Positions 34,863-43,783 of a stretch of 64,000 bases of DNA are shown piece by piece. Origin of the DNA: Lachnospiraceae bacterium (GTDB lineage: Bacteria; Bacillota; Clostridia; Lachnospirales; Lachnospiraceae); assembly GCA_025758065.1 (NCBI GenBank), contig CP107199.1, forward strand, positions 1 to 64,000, read 5' to 3'. Each line of letters begins with the position of its first letter. Position 1 is the stretch's first letter. The translations under genes were made by a program, and so were the position numbers. Under the pieces are notes generated by a model. The model did not search any database. It saw only the letters and a list, made by a program, of their open reading frames with translations, and was not told the DNA's origin.

Positions 34863-37406
34863 TCAATATACTGTTTTGTTTACTTTAATACCATGAGTAC
34901 TAATGACAGAGACTTTTGTAATTGAGGAGTTATCATTTTTTATGAGAATATCCACTGAAGCTACCCCTTCCGAAAATGGTCCAACTTCAAGTATTCCTGA
35001 TCCACTTACTGAACCAACACTTGGATTCCTATACTTAACCTCCGTAGCCATGTTCTCATAACCATATTCCCACCTTCTAAGTTTCTGGATAATGGCTTTT
35101 TGCAGAAAATCATTTGAATAATCACAATAATGACGTGAAAACGTATCCGGTGCATCAATTCCAATCATGTAATTTATTTCACCGATCGTCAGATATGCAA
35201 CGTGATTTGCCTTATGGCGGAAATTGGACAAAAATATATCTCCATGGTATCGATTCAAATCCGTAATCAACTCTCCTCTTTCATCTGGCAAAATAATCTC
35301 GTTTTTGGGAATACCTGCCACTTGAATCAATTCATTACTGATACTACTAATTTTTCCTGGTCTGCAGTGATTCATTTCTTTTCCTTTTTTCATATCTGAA
35401 ATACATTCATTTTCAAGAATAATCGGACAGTCCATCAAGTATCCCTTATCAATTCCTTTACCTATCAGATATTTTTTTCTTTCAAGCAGCAAGCATGATA
35501 ATATTTTCGCAGAAGGAACGATTCGAAATCTCTTCCAATTTTCTCGCTCTGAATGAGACTTCAGTTTACCTTTCGAATCAACAAATTTTGTAATCACAAA
35601 TTGATAACCCTCAGCACCTTTAATCTCCTTAAAATCCTTCCATTTGAGTGCCGCTACCTCACGAATCGCCATTCCAGTAAAAAGCCTGATTCCCACTGCA
35701 AGAAGAAGACTCTTGTGTATGCATGCCAGGCACTTACCATCCATTGTTTGTTTCTTAAGAATTACATTCATTATTTTTTCTTCTTCAACAGCCGTAAAAT
35801 GTTTTTTGACTAATGCATTTCTAACATCCTGCTGCCTTTCTGTCGCTCGATTCGTATATTCTGACACATATACTTCAAGTGGATCACAAACAAGGATTCC
35901 TCGTTTCACAGCTAATTGAAGGACTAAGTCGATTTGCTCAACAGCAGCGTATGGAACGTTCTCCGATTCAACACCAAACCCAATCGATATGGCTTTCATT
36001 ATTTGATTTTCATTTTGCAACCTAGGCATAATATCAGCAATTTCAACTCGTTTAAAAAGCTCTGAACTATATTCATGATTGTATTTTTTCAAATCCGAAA
36101 GGTAGTTCCAGAAATAAAACCATAAGGATTTCAACGTGATGCCTTGCTTTTCTATAATATTTTTTTCTTTTAAATCATTCCGAATAATGGGATAAATTTC
36201 ATCATTGAATACTGTCCGTTCAAGTTCGAAAAGAACGTCTTCCCTTGTATCTGCCCGCAATCCTTTTTCTATGTCTGCAGACAACTTTCGCCCCCATGTT
36301 TTCAGATTCATATTTTCAATTTCTCTATAATATGCCACACCAGCATACTTATTTTTTCTACCAGAATAGATTTTATAAAAAAGTGAAATTTCCTCTGAGA
36401 ATTTATATTCTTCTGCCTTATTATATTGAGACTTCTTATCTTCTACATTTTTCTTATCAGATTTCAAACATGAAAGAATTGTCTTATCGGTCTTCAAGTA
36501 AGTATCAGCATTAATAGAAATGTCCTTATCAGAAACTGAAAACTGCCTTGCTGCTTCATCATAGCTTGAATCATAGATTTTTATGTTCTCCGCTTTCCCC
36601 TTTTCCAATACCAGAATCATTTTCTTTCTAGGTGTAGATACGGTCACCTTTGAATCTACAATTAGTAACTGCTTTATCGTCATTCCAGTTTCATTCATTC
36701 TTGTATATACACCACTGTTAGGATTATCAAGCCAAGCACAAGGAACCAGACCCATTATCTTTGTACTTTTCTTGCAGCCTGACAGGAAATTCAGTAAGCT
36801 CTGTGCTTTCTCCATCTTTTGATCTCTGTTTGTGATACATACCGCATCAATATCATCGATTGTATTCATCTGGTCAAATGTTAAAAATTCTGACTCTGGA
36901 AACTGAAGTCGATAAAGACCAGCAACCGTTGGATCCGAAACCGCATAAAATTTTTCTTCACCATGACTACTTTCTTCCATTCGGCAAATAATATCTGGCG
37001 ACGGATTCACAACAAGCATCCTGTCCTTCTGATCAATATTGGCAAGAAAAAGAGGAAGGAAATATCCCAATTCAAAATCAGAATCGTTTCTTGTCCTGTT
37101 CGAATAAAAGGCAGCATTAATCACATCTGATGGCTTCTGGTCTTTTAACGTCATCGCCGAAAACCGAAACAATGTCTCTTCATGGGAAACCCCACTCTCG
37201 ATTTCATGTCCCTGTATACCTTTATAAAAATATGCCCATGGATTGTCTGCTGCCGCCAACTCCTCAGTCTTCGATTTTACCGCCAAAAAATCTGTCAGCA
37301 TAACTCTCATAGGAACCTTCTTTTCGCTATACGCATCTATCGCCTTTTTTATTTTTCCATTTATTTTTAATTTCGCCGAAGGAATCACTTTCGATTCAAA
37401 AAGCAT
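34863..37406 (-). CDS. Large fusion: decayed methyltransferase-like region plus degenerate tyrosine recombinase
   Basis: About 847 residues from ATG at 37406 (GGAGGAGG upstream; TTG at 37412 also possible). Residues 100-280 follow the order of a class I DNA methyltransferase: DRMLVVNPSPDIICRMEE, FYAVSDPTVAGLYRLQFPES, then KIMGLVPCAWLDNPNSGVYT and KMILVLEKGK. No NPPY/DPPY motif is present. The C-terminal 300 residues align to a tyrosine recombinase: TGMAIREVAALKWKDF (usual Arg is Ala), NFRHKANHVAYLTIGEINYM (box-II His absent), GIDAPDTFSRHYCDY (GH lost). A beta-rich tail like that of the partner ends the protein. It probably has a binding or regulatory role in a two-protein recombinase. The domain reading is mine and needs a structure search. 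Confidence 0.55.
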   Translation of the reverse strand: MLFESKVIPSAKLKINGKIKKAIDAYSEKKVPMRVMLTDFLAVKSKTEELAAADNPWAYFYKGIQGHEIESGVSHEETLFRFSAMTLKDQKPSDVINAAFYSNRTRNDSDFELGYFLPLFLANIDQKDRMLVVNPSPDIICRMEESSHGEEKFYAVSDPTVAGLYRLQFPESEFLTFDQMNTIDDIDAVCITNRDQKMEKAQSLLNFLSGCKKSTKIMGLVPCAWLDNPNSGVYTRMNETGMTIKQLLIVDSKVTVSTPRKKMILVLEKGKAENIKIYDSSYDEAARQFSVSDKDISINADTYLKTDKTILSCLKSDKKNVEDKKSQYNKAEEYKFSEEISLFYKIYSGRKNKYAGVAYYREIENMNLKTWGRKLSADIEKGLRADTREDVLFELERTVFNDEIYPIIRNDLKEKNIIEKQGITLKSLWFYFWNYLSDLKKYNHEYSSELFKRVEIADIMPRLQNENQIMKAISIGFGVESENVPYAAVEQIDLVLQLAVKRGILVCDPLEVYVSEYTNRATERQQDVRNALVKKHFTAVEEEKIMNVILKKQTMDGKCLACIHKSLLLAVGIRLFTGMAIREVAALKWKDFKEIKGAEGYQFVITKFVDSKGKLKSHSERENWKRFRIVPSAKILSCLLLERKKYLIGKGIDKGYLMDCPIILENECISDMKKGKEMNHCRPGKISSISNELIQVAGIPKNEIILPDERGELITDLNRYHGDIFLSNFRHKANHVAYLTIGEINYMIGIDAPDTFSRHYCDYSNDFLQKAIIQKLRRWEYGYENMATEVKYRNPSVGSVSGSGILEVGPFSEGVASVDILIKNDNSSITKVSVISTHGIKVNKTVY

Positions 37407-37543
37407 TTTCAAAATTCCTCCTCCCTCTGTGTATATATGTTTCTGTTTTATAATTACCATAATTTATTTTATTTTTCAAGAGTATTTCAAATATATATTA
37501 TGGCAAATTTGGGTCAATGTTGGGTCAAAGGGCAAAAAAAAAT

Positions 37544-37599
37544 CCCCGCAAGCCCTTATTTTACAAGGGTTTGCGGGGTTGTGTTACTATTCAAACTCC
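37544..37599. other. Element junction: hairpin plus att-like core, copy 3
   Basis: The stem ccccgcaagccctt.../...aagggtttgcgggg (37544-37578) precedes actattcaaactcc (37586-37599). To the left lies the second element, to the right the ICE left end, so the two abut at one core. Confidence 0.65.
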
Positions 37600-37796
37600 A
37601 GACAGACAGTATGCTATATAAGTGAAAATCATTGATTTTAAGGCATTTTCAGGAACTATCAACCACTAAAATCTATATGAAAAAAATTAAAAAATGCAAT
37701 AAAAATGCAATCGAAGTACATTCAGATTTATAAGATAAACCAACAAGACCTCAATATCTTTCCTTTATAGACGTTCAGAAATGAGCGTCTATTTTT
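37600..37796. repeat. ICE left end: arm repeats and terminator (copy B)
   Basis: Matches the DNA at 20753-20997 in order: agacagacagt, attgattttaag, paired aaaatgcaat repeats (37691-37712) followed by gaagtacatt, cctcaatatctt, and the tagacg..cgtcta terminator (37768-37796). Integrase arm sites are the likely meaning. No gene. Confidence 0.65.
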
Positions 37797-37821
37797 AGCC
37801 TTATAAAATAGACAATACTAC

Positions 37822-38715
37822 TTATACATTTAGTGTTCCGATATATGTAGCCCCATAAGCATTTGATTTTTTATTATTTTTAAGGAATTTTACAGAATAA
37901 TTTTCATTAGACACATATATATCTACAATACCGGATTCGCAATCTAGTATTATATCGCCAGCTGTATTTTGGGTAATAGTATTATAGTTAGATAAATAGT
38001 TGATTTTTTCCGATGGGGCTTCTCCTATAATTACAATTTTAGGACTAATACTCTCCATCCATTCTTTAGGTATTTTACCACTACTTCTTCCATGATGTGG
38101 TGCAAATATTATATCGGCCTTTGGTAACTCGACAGTATCCTTTATTTTCTCCATAAAAGAATTTTCCAAATCTCCAAACCATAAAACTGTCACACCATTA
38201 CTTAACGAATACTTGATGATAGGAGAAATATTATTAGGACTTTTCCCCTCCTTAGCATTAAGCAATTCAGCCTTATAATCCTCATTATCAGTAATAGGCC
38301 ATAAGATATTTATTCCTGATGAACCATATTTCTTTTCTTCATCATTTTGGTTCATCCAACGTCGTGAACATCCTTCATAAATATAGAAAGCCTTTTTATC
38401 AGAATCTCTTAATTCACAATATTTTTTAAAATCATCTGTTTCATCAGATTTAGTCGCTTCATTTTTTACACAGTAAAAGTTAAGGATTCCGATTTTATCA
38501 TCTAGGTACTTTAAACCGTGAATATGGTCTTCATCAGGATGAGTAGATATAAAACGGGTTATATCCTTATCACTTGATTCGGATATGATTTCATCAGTTA
38601 TTTTTTGTCTATTTGTATCATCCATATTGCAATCAATAATAGTAAAATTACTACTTCCATGTTTAATATAGAACATATCACCATTGCCAACTGATATAGA
38701 CTTAATAATACTCAT
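37822..38715 (-). CDS. MBL-fold hydrolase, ComEC/Rec2-like
   Basis: 297 residues. Metallo-beta-lactamase motifs are complete: STHPDEDHIHGL (H59, D61, D63, H64), VLWFGDLENSF, and FAPHHGRSSGK. The HPDxDH form is that of ComEC-type and related phosphodiesterase/nuclease domains rather than beta-lactamases. No signal peptide or membrane helix, so the active site is cytoplasmic. Its start abuts the stop of the membrane-protein gene upstream (no gap), so the two form an operon. It is cargo at the ICE left end. A role in defence or in nucleic-acid/nucleotide hydrolysis is inferred only. Confidence 0.8.
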   Translation of the reverse strand: MSIIKSISVGNGDMFYIKHGSSNFTIIDCNMDDTNRQKITDEIISESSDKDITRFISTHPDEDHIHGLKYLDDKIGILNFYCVKNEATKSDETDDFKKYCELRDSDKKAFYIYEGCSRRWMNQNDEEKKYGSSGINILWPITDNEDYKAELLNAKEGKSPNNISPIIKYSLSNGVTVLWFGDLENSFMEKIKDTVELPKADIIFAPHHGRSSGKIPKEWMESISPKIVIIGEAPSEKINYLSNYNTITQNTAGDIILDCESGIVDIYVSNENYSVKFLKNNKKSNAYGATYIGTLNV

Positions 38716-39390
38716 TTATTTTTCCTCCCTTTTATCAGCTATCTCAAGAGCTATTACATTATAGGCAAAGCGTTTTGCTTTAATATGTGTTGCTATGTTG
38801 GTCAATATTAAAACAGTTAGTAGATACACTATATACGAAGTTTCTATAGAAAACCATTTCAGCAAAAAACTTGCCATTATATACAACATTAGTATAACAA
38901 ACGTAGATATATACATATCTCTCATAAGTAAGTAATTTCTATTTGATATAAAGATTACCGGTTTTTCTCTATATTTACTATATATTTTATACCATTGGCT
39001 ATTTTCATAAATTCTTTTTTCCCTAGCATTTGTAGGTATATTACTATATATAGCTGAAAATCTTTGTAATGCTTCCTCCGTTGTAAAGCGAATATCCTTA
39101 TTCTTAGCTTTTATCTCGGTAAATATATATTCCCCTGGCAGCTTCATCAAACATAAATTGACTATTACATTTTTCAATTTATCATCCATAACTCCATCAA
39201 TAACAAGCGTAAAGATATATATTACAGATGTTAATATTGAAGTTCCTATAAAAGAAACAATTCCTTTTATATAATCAATATTTTGTGGATTGGAAAAATC
39301 TATAAATCCATGAAGAAGTAAAAATAGCAATGATGTTGCAATTACATATTGTTTTAATTCATTTTCCCTGTAATCTTTAATATTATTCAA
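38716..39390 (-). CDS. Four-helix membrane protein paired with the MBL hydrolase
   Basis: 224 residues. Two membrane segments near the N-terminus (QYVIATSLLFLLLHGFIDFS; GIVSFIGTSILTSVIYIFTL) and two near the C-terminus (YISTFVILMLYIMASFLLKW; SYIVYLLTVLILTNIATHIK). A soluble domain of about 95 residues lies between (VNLCLMKLPGEYIFTEIKAK...). The family was not recognised. It is first in a two-gene operon with the MBL protein. Membrane effector plus enzyme pairs are common in defence cargo, but this one is not assigned to a known system. Confidence 0.6.
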   Translation of the reverse strand: MNNIKDYRENELKQYVIATSLLFLLLHGFIDFSNPQNIDYIKGIVSFIGTSILTSVIYIFTLVIDGVMDDKLKNVIVNLCLMKLPGEYIFTEIKAKNKDIRFTTEEALQRFSAIYSNIPTNAREKRIYENSQWYKIYSKYREKPVIFISNRNYLLMRDMYISTFVILMLYIMASFLLKWFSIETSYIVYLLTVLILTNIATHIKAKRFAYNVIALEIADKREEK

Positions 39391-39487
39391 AACACATCAC
39401 TCCTATCGTTTACCGCTTAATCTACAATTATGATAACATGGAAAAATACTATTTGCAATCACCGTAAATATTTCTACCATTCCACAA

Positions 39488-39516
39488 AGGCGTTCAAAAC
39501 TGAGCGTCTATTTTTT
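39488..39516 (+). terminator. Third copy of the gcgttca..tgagcgtct terminator
   Basis: Same stem and T run as at 20967 and 37768. It lies just left of the IS110 insertion and probably originally preceded the first conjugation gene. Confidence 0.65.
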
Positions 39517-39653
39517 TACCCTAAAACCAGAAAGTCCAGCTAATAAATGTCAATAGAAAATGGAAAAAAATTTTCTTAAAAAAAGGGTAGGCTGCCCCCT
39601 TGGTGAATATATCGTTCTTTTGCAAGAGATTGATTCGTTGGATTTACAGTATT

Positions 39654-40970
39654 TTATGCAGCTATATCGCATTTAGCAGCATTGTATTGTTTGATGTGCT
39701 CTTGTGGAGTGATGATTTCAAAAGGTTTGTTGTCTCTTAGTATTGCAAATATCATGTTGCATACTTTATGTGAAACGGCTCCCATTGCTACGAGCTTTGG
39801 TTTTGAATCACATTTCTGGAGATAGTATTCACGAAGAACTGGATTTTTAGCTTTTCCATTACGGGAAATACTGATACTTTGCAAGGATAATGTGTGAATC
39901 ACACGTCTGGCAATAGAAGAACCACGCTTAGACATTTGAACCTTGGTGCCTTCAAATTTGCCGGATTGTTTCACAGCAGGATCAAGACCAAAATAAGCGA
40001 AAAGCTGTTTTGGTTTTGAAAAAGCAGAAAAGTCACCAATTTCGCCCATGATGGTTGCAGCAGACAAGAAACCAGCACCTTTGAATGTTTCAATCAAATG
40101 AACCTGTTTGACAAATTTAGTATCTTCATTTGAATCAACAAGCTTATGAAGCGATTCAAGAATATCGTTGATTTCTTCATCATATTTACGTATGAAGCTG
40201 ATATAAAGACGGATACGCTTGATGTTGCTTTCTATGATGTAGCCAAACTGATTTGCATCAGTTGCCGCCTGAATGATGGCATTATACTTATTCTGAGCAT
40301 ATGTAAGCCCAAAGCGAGCTGTTGATTTGATGATATCAATAATCTCTTGCTTGTCTGCTTCAAGAAAAGCTGATGGAGAGGTATAAGTTTCTAACAATGT
40401 AAGAGAAGTGTTGATAGTAACCTTGGAAAAGATGCCAAGATACTGTGGAAACGCCATGCGTAATTCACCCTGAAGCTTATTCACATAGGCACTGCGATTA
40501 TCCATTAAATCGTAGTATTCACGGCATAGGTTACGGCAGTTTAGGGCAAGATCTGATGGCATAAGTGAAACCTTTAAATCCGGTTTCAAGCCAACCAAAG
40601 CAGCTTTTTTTGAATCAAAACGATCATTATGCACTTTTCGGATGTTGATGTTTGTGCTATTCTTAGTGATGATAGGATTAATAACGGAGCAGTTAAAACC
40701 CTTATCACGAAGATAGCAGAAGAGTGGGTAATGATAAATTCCCGTGGATTCGAGGAAAATGCGACTTTCCAAAGAATACAACTCTTCTGCTTCTTTTATT
40801 TTAGAAACAGCGGTTGTAAGGGAATCAATACTGTTATGCAGGATTTTGTAAGGTTTTCCTACGAATTGTTGGTTTGGAAGTGCGATAGACATCCATGAGA
40901 AGTCAGCACCGACATCAATACCAACAGAGATGAATAATTCATCAAGATTAAAAATAACTTTGTTTGACAT
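39654..40970 (-). CDS. IS110-family DEDD transposase
   Basis: 438 residues from ATG at 40970 (GGAG site; the longer frame to 41021 lacks one). The N-terminal RuvC-like DEDD domain shows ISVGIDVGADFSWMSIALP, RIFLESTGIYHYPLFCYL and VHNDRFDSKKAALVGL. The C-terminal transposase_20 domain shows LIETFKGAGFLSAATIMGEI, FAYFGLDPAVKQSGKFEGTK and MSKRGSSIARRVIHTL, including the conserved Ser. This is the IS110-group layout, in which the enzyme works with a bridge RNA encoded upstream. The frame is intact. Confidence 0.92.
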   Translation of the reverse strand: MSNKVIFNLDELFISVGIDVGADFSWMSIALPNQQFVGKPYKILHNSIDSLTTAVSKIKEAEELYSLESRIFLESTGIYHYPLFCYLRDKGFNCSVINPIITKNSTNINIRKVHNDRFDSKKAALVGLKPDLKVSLMPSDLALNCRNLCREYYDLMDNRSAYVNKLQGELRMAFPQYLGIFSKVTINTSLTLLETYTSPSAFLEADKQEIIDIIKSTARFGLTYAQNKYNAIIQAATDANQFGYIIESNIKRIRLYISFIRKYDEEINDILESLHKLVDSNEDTKFVKQVHLIETFKGAGFLSAATIMGEIGDFSAFSKPKQLFAYFGLDPAVKQSGKFEGTKVQMSKRGSSIARRVIHTLSLQSISISRNGKAKNPVLREYYLQKCDSKPKLVAMGAVSHKVCNMIFAILRDNKPFEIITPQEHIKQYNAAKCDIAA

Positions 40971-41290
40971 GAGCGATAGCTCCTTTCTGATAGGAATCCA
41001 TTTCCAATCTGGCAGGTACACAACCTAGCGCGTTATTCGGGTATTGCCTTCCGGCTCCCAACCAGCTAAAACATAAAACCCTGTCGAATGGACTAATTGA
41101 CTTTCTTGTAGGTATCAGTCACAGAAGTGACTTCCCAAGGAGGCGAACATTCTTTGTCCTATCCTAAGAGATAATACCTTATGTTTTATCTAGTGTCTAT
41201 CAGGAACCGTCAGACATGATAATTATTATGGATAACATCTGATGAAGGAGGAATCCCTTCTTCTGTTATCTGATTTATAGAAACTTATTA
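40971..41290 (-). ncRNA. Candidate IS110 bridge RNA leader
   Basis: About 300 nt without an ORF lies between the element end and the transposase start on the transposase strand. It is rich in potential stems, for example gtcacagaagtgac near 41118-41131 and the ataacatctgatgaagg.../...cttctgttatctgat pair near 41232-41275. In the IS110 group this is where the bridge RNA is encoded. Position and length fit; the loops that specify target and donor cannot be assigned by eye. Confidence 0.5.
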
Positions 41291-41440
41291 ACCAAGTAGT
41301 CTTGATTGACTACACCATTATTATACTAGGATGTGATACTACGAAGAAATCACCACCGCCGGAGCGTTCCCCTCCGTTTCCAGACCAGCACCCGAAACCA
41401 ACCATCAGACACCACATTCAGAAAGGACAGGTACATCTAT
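41291..41440. other. ICE leader before orf23
   Basis: Starts with an agtagtc/gactac stem near 41298, then GC-richer ICE DNA. An in-frame extension of orf23 to 41333 has no ribosome binding site. Confidence 0.4.
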
Positions 41441-41755
41441 ATGGAATTAAAATTCGTTATCCCCAACATGGAAAAGACATTCGGCAACTTGGAATTTGCC
41501 GGAGAAGACAAAACAGAGCAGAGAAGAATCAACGGACGCATGGTGGTACTCTCCCGCAGCTTCAATCTGTATTCAGACATACAAAGGGCGGATGATATTG
41601 TGGTTATTCTCCCTGCCGAAGCCGGAGAGAAACATTTTGATTTTGAGGAACATGTGAAGCTGGTCAATCCCCGTATCACCGCAGAGGGATATAAAATCGG
41701 CACAAGGGGATTTACCAACTACATTTTGCACGCTGACGATATGGTAAAAGCGTAA
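41441..41755 (+). CDS. orf23: Tn916 Orf23-like DUF961 protein
   Basis: 104 residues from ATG at 41441, behind GAAAGGACAG. MELKFVIPNMEKTFGNLEFA and RRINGRMVVLSRSFNLYSDI are typical of the YdcP/DUF961 family. In Tn916-type elements this small protein opens the transfer operon. Its exact role is unknown; it is conserved next to Orf22 and the coupling ATPase, as here. Confidence 0.88.
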   Translation: MELKFVIPNMEKTFGNLEFAGEDKTEQRRINGRMVVLSRSFNLYSDIQRADDIVVILPAEAGEKHFDFEEHVKLVNPRITAEGYKIGTRGFTNYILHADDMVKA

Positions 41756-41776
41756 GGAAAAGGAGGACATCAGACT

Positions 41777-42154
41777 ATGAGATTAGCAAACGGAATCGTG
41801 ATTGACAAGGAAGCAACATTCGGGGCATTGAAGTTTTCTGCCCTTCGCCGTGAGGTTCACCTCCAGAATGAAGACGGCTCGGTATCAGAAGAAATCAAGG
41901 AGCGTACCTATGACCTAAAATCCAGAGGACAGGGGCGTATGATTCAGGTTTCCATTCCTGCCAGCGTGCCATTAAAGGAATTTGCTTACAATGCAGAGGT
42001 GGAAATCATCCATCCTGTGGCAGATACCGTGGCAACGGCTACCTTTCAGGGGGCAGAGGTGGACTGGTACATCAAGGCGGATGATATTGTCCTGAAAAAA
42101 GGGGCTGCCATGAATCCGCAGCCGCCGAAGAAAGACTCTCCCCCTGTAAAATAA
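41777..42154 (+). CDS. orf22: Tn916 Orf22-like DUF961 protein
   Basis: 125 residues. MRLANGIVIDKEATFGALKF, ERTYDLKSRGQGRMIQVSIP and the acidic TATFQGAEVDWYIKADDIVL define a second DUF961 paralogue, 21 nt after orf23. The pair is universal in Tn916-like elements and presumably forms an accessory complex with the relaxosome or coupling protein. The last 12 residues are Pro/Lys-rich. Confidence 0.88.
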   Translation: MRLANGIVIDKEATFGALKFSALRREVHLQNEDGSVSEEIKERTYDLKSRGQGRMIQVSIPASVPLKEFAYNAEVEIIHPVADTVATATFQGAEVDWYIKADDIVLKKGAAMNPQPPKKDSPPVK

Positions 42155-42192
42155 TAGGAACATAAGAAGAAAGCGAAAGGAGGATTGTTCCC

Positions 42193-43590
42193 ATGAAGCA
42201 GCTTTTCCCCCGTGGAAAACGTATCCGTCCCACGGATAAAGACCTTGTGTTCCATACTGCCCTTGCTGCCCTGTTCCCTATCTTCCTGCTGGTTATCCTG
42301 CTGTTTCATATCCGGCAAATTGCCGGAACCAACTGGCAGGAAGTGTCCCTTTCCCAGATAGTACAGGATGTAAATATCCCTTACCTGTTATTCAGCATGG
42401 GCGTGGCAGGGCTGGTGTGTTTTGCAGCGGTTCTTCTACTCTGGCGATACCGCAGGGATGAGGTAAAGCAGCTCATCCACCGTCAAAAGCTGGCAAGAAT
42501 GGTGTTGGAAAACAAGTGGTATGAATCGGAACAGAGAAAGGAAGACGCTTTTTTCAAGGACTTGTCTTCCAGCCGTTCCAAAGAAACCATCACTTACTTT
42601 CCCAAAATCTACTACCGGATGAAACAAGGATTGCTCCATATCCGTGTAGAAATCACCTTGGGGAAATATCAGGAACAGCTCTTAAACTTGGAGAGAAAGC
42701 TGGAAAGCGGCTTGTACTGTGAGCTGACGGATAAGGAACTAAAGGATTCCTATGTGGAGTACACCCTGCTCTATGATACCGTTGCCAACCGTATCTCCAT
42801 TGAAGACGTACAGACAAAGGACGGCAGGCTCCGGCTCATGGAAAATGTCTGGTGGGAATATGACAAGCTCCCCCATATGCTCATTGCCGGAGGAACCGGC
42901 AGCGGAAAGACCTACTTCATCCTAACCCTCATTGAAGCCCTGCTCCGCACTAACGCTGTCCTGTCCGTGTTAGACCCAAAGAACGCCGACCTTGCGGATT
43001 TAAAGGCGGTTATGCCGGATGTGTACTACAAAAAGGAAGATATGCTCGCCTGCATTGACCGTTTCTATGAGGAAATGATGAAACGCAGCGAAGACATGAA
43101 GCTCATGGAGAATTACCGGACAGGGGAAAACTATGCTTACTTGGGGCTTCCGGCAAATTTCCTTATCTTTGATGAATATGTGGCATTTATGGAAATGCTC
43201 GGCACAAAGGAAAACGCTGCTGTCCTCAACAAGTTAAAACAAATCGTTATGCTTGGACGACAGGCTGGCTTCTTCCTGATTCTTGCCTGCCAGCGTCCGG
43301 ACGCAAAGTATCTGGGGGACGGGATTCGTGACCAGTTCAATTTCCGTGTGGCTCTGGGGCGGATGTCGGAAATGGGCTACGGGATGATGTTCGGGGAAAC
43401 CACAAAGGACTTCTTCCTAAAGCAGATAAAGGGGCGTGGCTATGTGGATGTGGGAACCAGCGTTATTTCAGAGTTTTACACGCCCCTAGTGCCAAAAGGA
43501 CACGATTTCCTCAAAGAAATAAAAAGGCTGACAGACAGCAGGCAGGGAGTGCAGGCGGCGTGCGAAGCGAAAGCCGCAGAAACGGACTGA
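42193..43590 (+). CDS. orf21: FtsK/SpoIIIE-type coupling ATPase (Orf21/TcpA)
   Basis: 465 residues. Two membrane helices come first (FHTALAALFPIFLLVILLFH and VPYLLFSMGVAGLVCFAAVL-like at about 60-85). The FtsK motor carries Walker A LIAGGTGSGKTYFILTL, Walker B FLIFDEYVAFMEML, and ILACQRPDAKYLGDGIRDQF. It moves the relaxase-bound strand to the mating channel, as ConQ and TcpA do. Located between orf22 and oriT, as in Tn916. Complete. Confidence 0.93.
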   Translation: MKQLFPRGKRIRPTDKDLVFHTALAALFPIFLLVILLFHIRQIAGTNWQEVSLSQIVQDVNIPYLLFSMGVAGLVCFAAVLLLWRYRRDEVKQLIHRQKLARMVLENKWYESEQRKEDAFFKDLSSSRSKETITYFPKIYYRMKQGLLHIRVEITLGKYQEQLLNLERKLESGLYCELTDKELKDSYVEYTLLYDTVANRISIEDVQTKDGRLRLMENVWWEYDKLPHMLIAGGTGSGKTYFILTLIEALLRTNAVLSVLDPKNADLADLKAVMPDVYYKKEDMLACIDRFYEEMMKRSEDMKLMENYRTGENYAYLGLPANFLIFDEYVAFMEMLGTKENAAVLNKLKQIVMLGRQAGFFLILACQRPDAKYLGDGIRDQFNFRVALGRMSEMGYGMMFGETTKDFFLKQIKGRGYVDVGTSVISEFYTPLVPKGHDFLKEIKRLTDSRQGVQAACEAKAAETD

Positions 43591-43745
43591 CCTGCTGTAG
43601 CTGGTGTGCCGCAAGGCACGCCAGCAGGAACCCCTCGTATCTAACAGAGGGGTACAAATCGACAGGCAACAACCAAGCAACAGGGCAGAATCCCACAGTA
43701 CACAAGGGATTTTCCCATATCCGGCGTGTGTCAGCAAGGCTTTGA
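43591..43745. other. oriT: oriT region of the ICE
   Basis: Lies between the coupling-protein and relaxase genes, the oriT position in Tn916 and ICEBs1. The dyad acccctc (43630-43636) / gaggggt (43647-43653) encloses gtatctaaca, the element-type nick-site context known for this family (ctaacagggggt-like). A second stem, ctgctg...ggtgtgcc/ggcacgcc...agcagg, lies at 43592-43628. The exact nick is inferred from the family. Confidence 0.8.
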
Positions 43746-43783
43746 AAGTTGACATACGCTTTTTTAGACAGGAGGAATTTTCA

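Larger units (their letters stand above)
39540..41290 (-). mobile_element. IS110-family insertion sequence (ends approximate)
   Basis: Contains one IS110 transposase and a long non-coding leader. IS110 elements lack clear terminal repeats, so the limits are estimates. It sits between the ICE left-end terminator and orf23. Confidence 0.65.

Noticed and set aside
33438..37406. Tn554-type or recombinase-in-trio transposon
   Set aside because: Only two recombinase-like genes, one of them degenerate and fused to an extra region; no third gene or matching termini were found.
43591..43745. tRNA or riboswitch from the strong stems after the coupling gene
   Set aside because: No cloverleaf or T-loop; the stems and location match oriT of Tn916-type elements.
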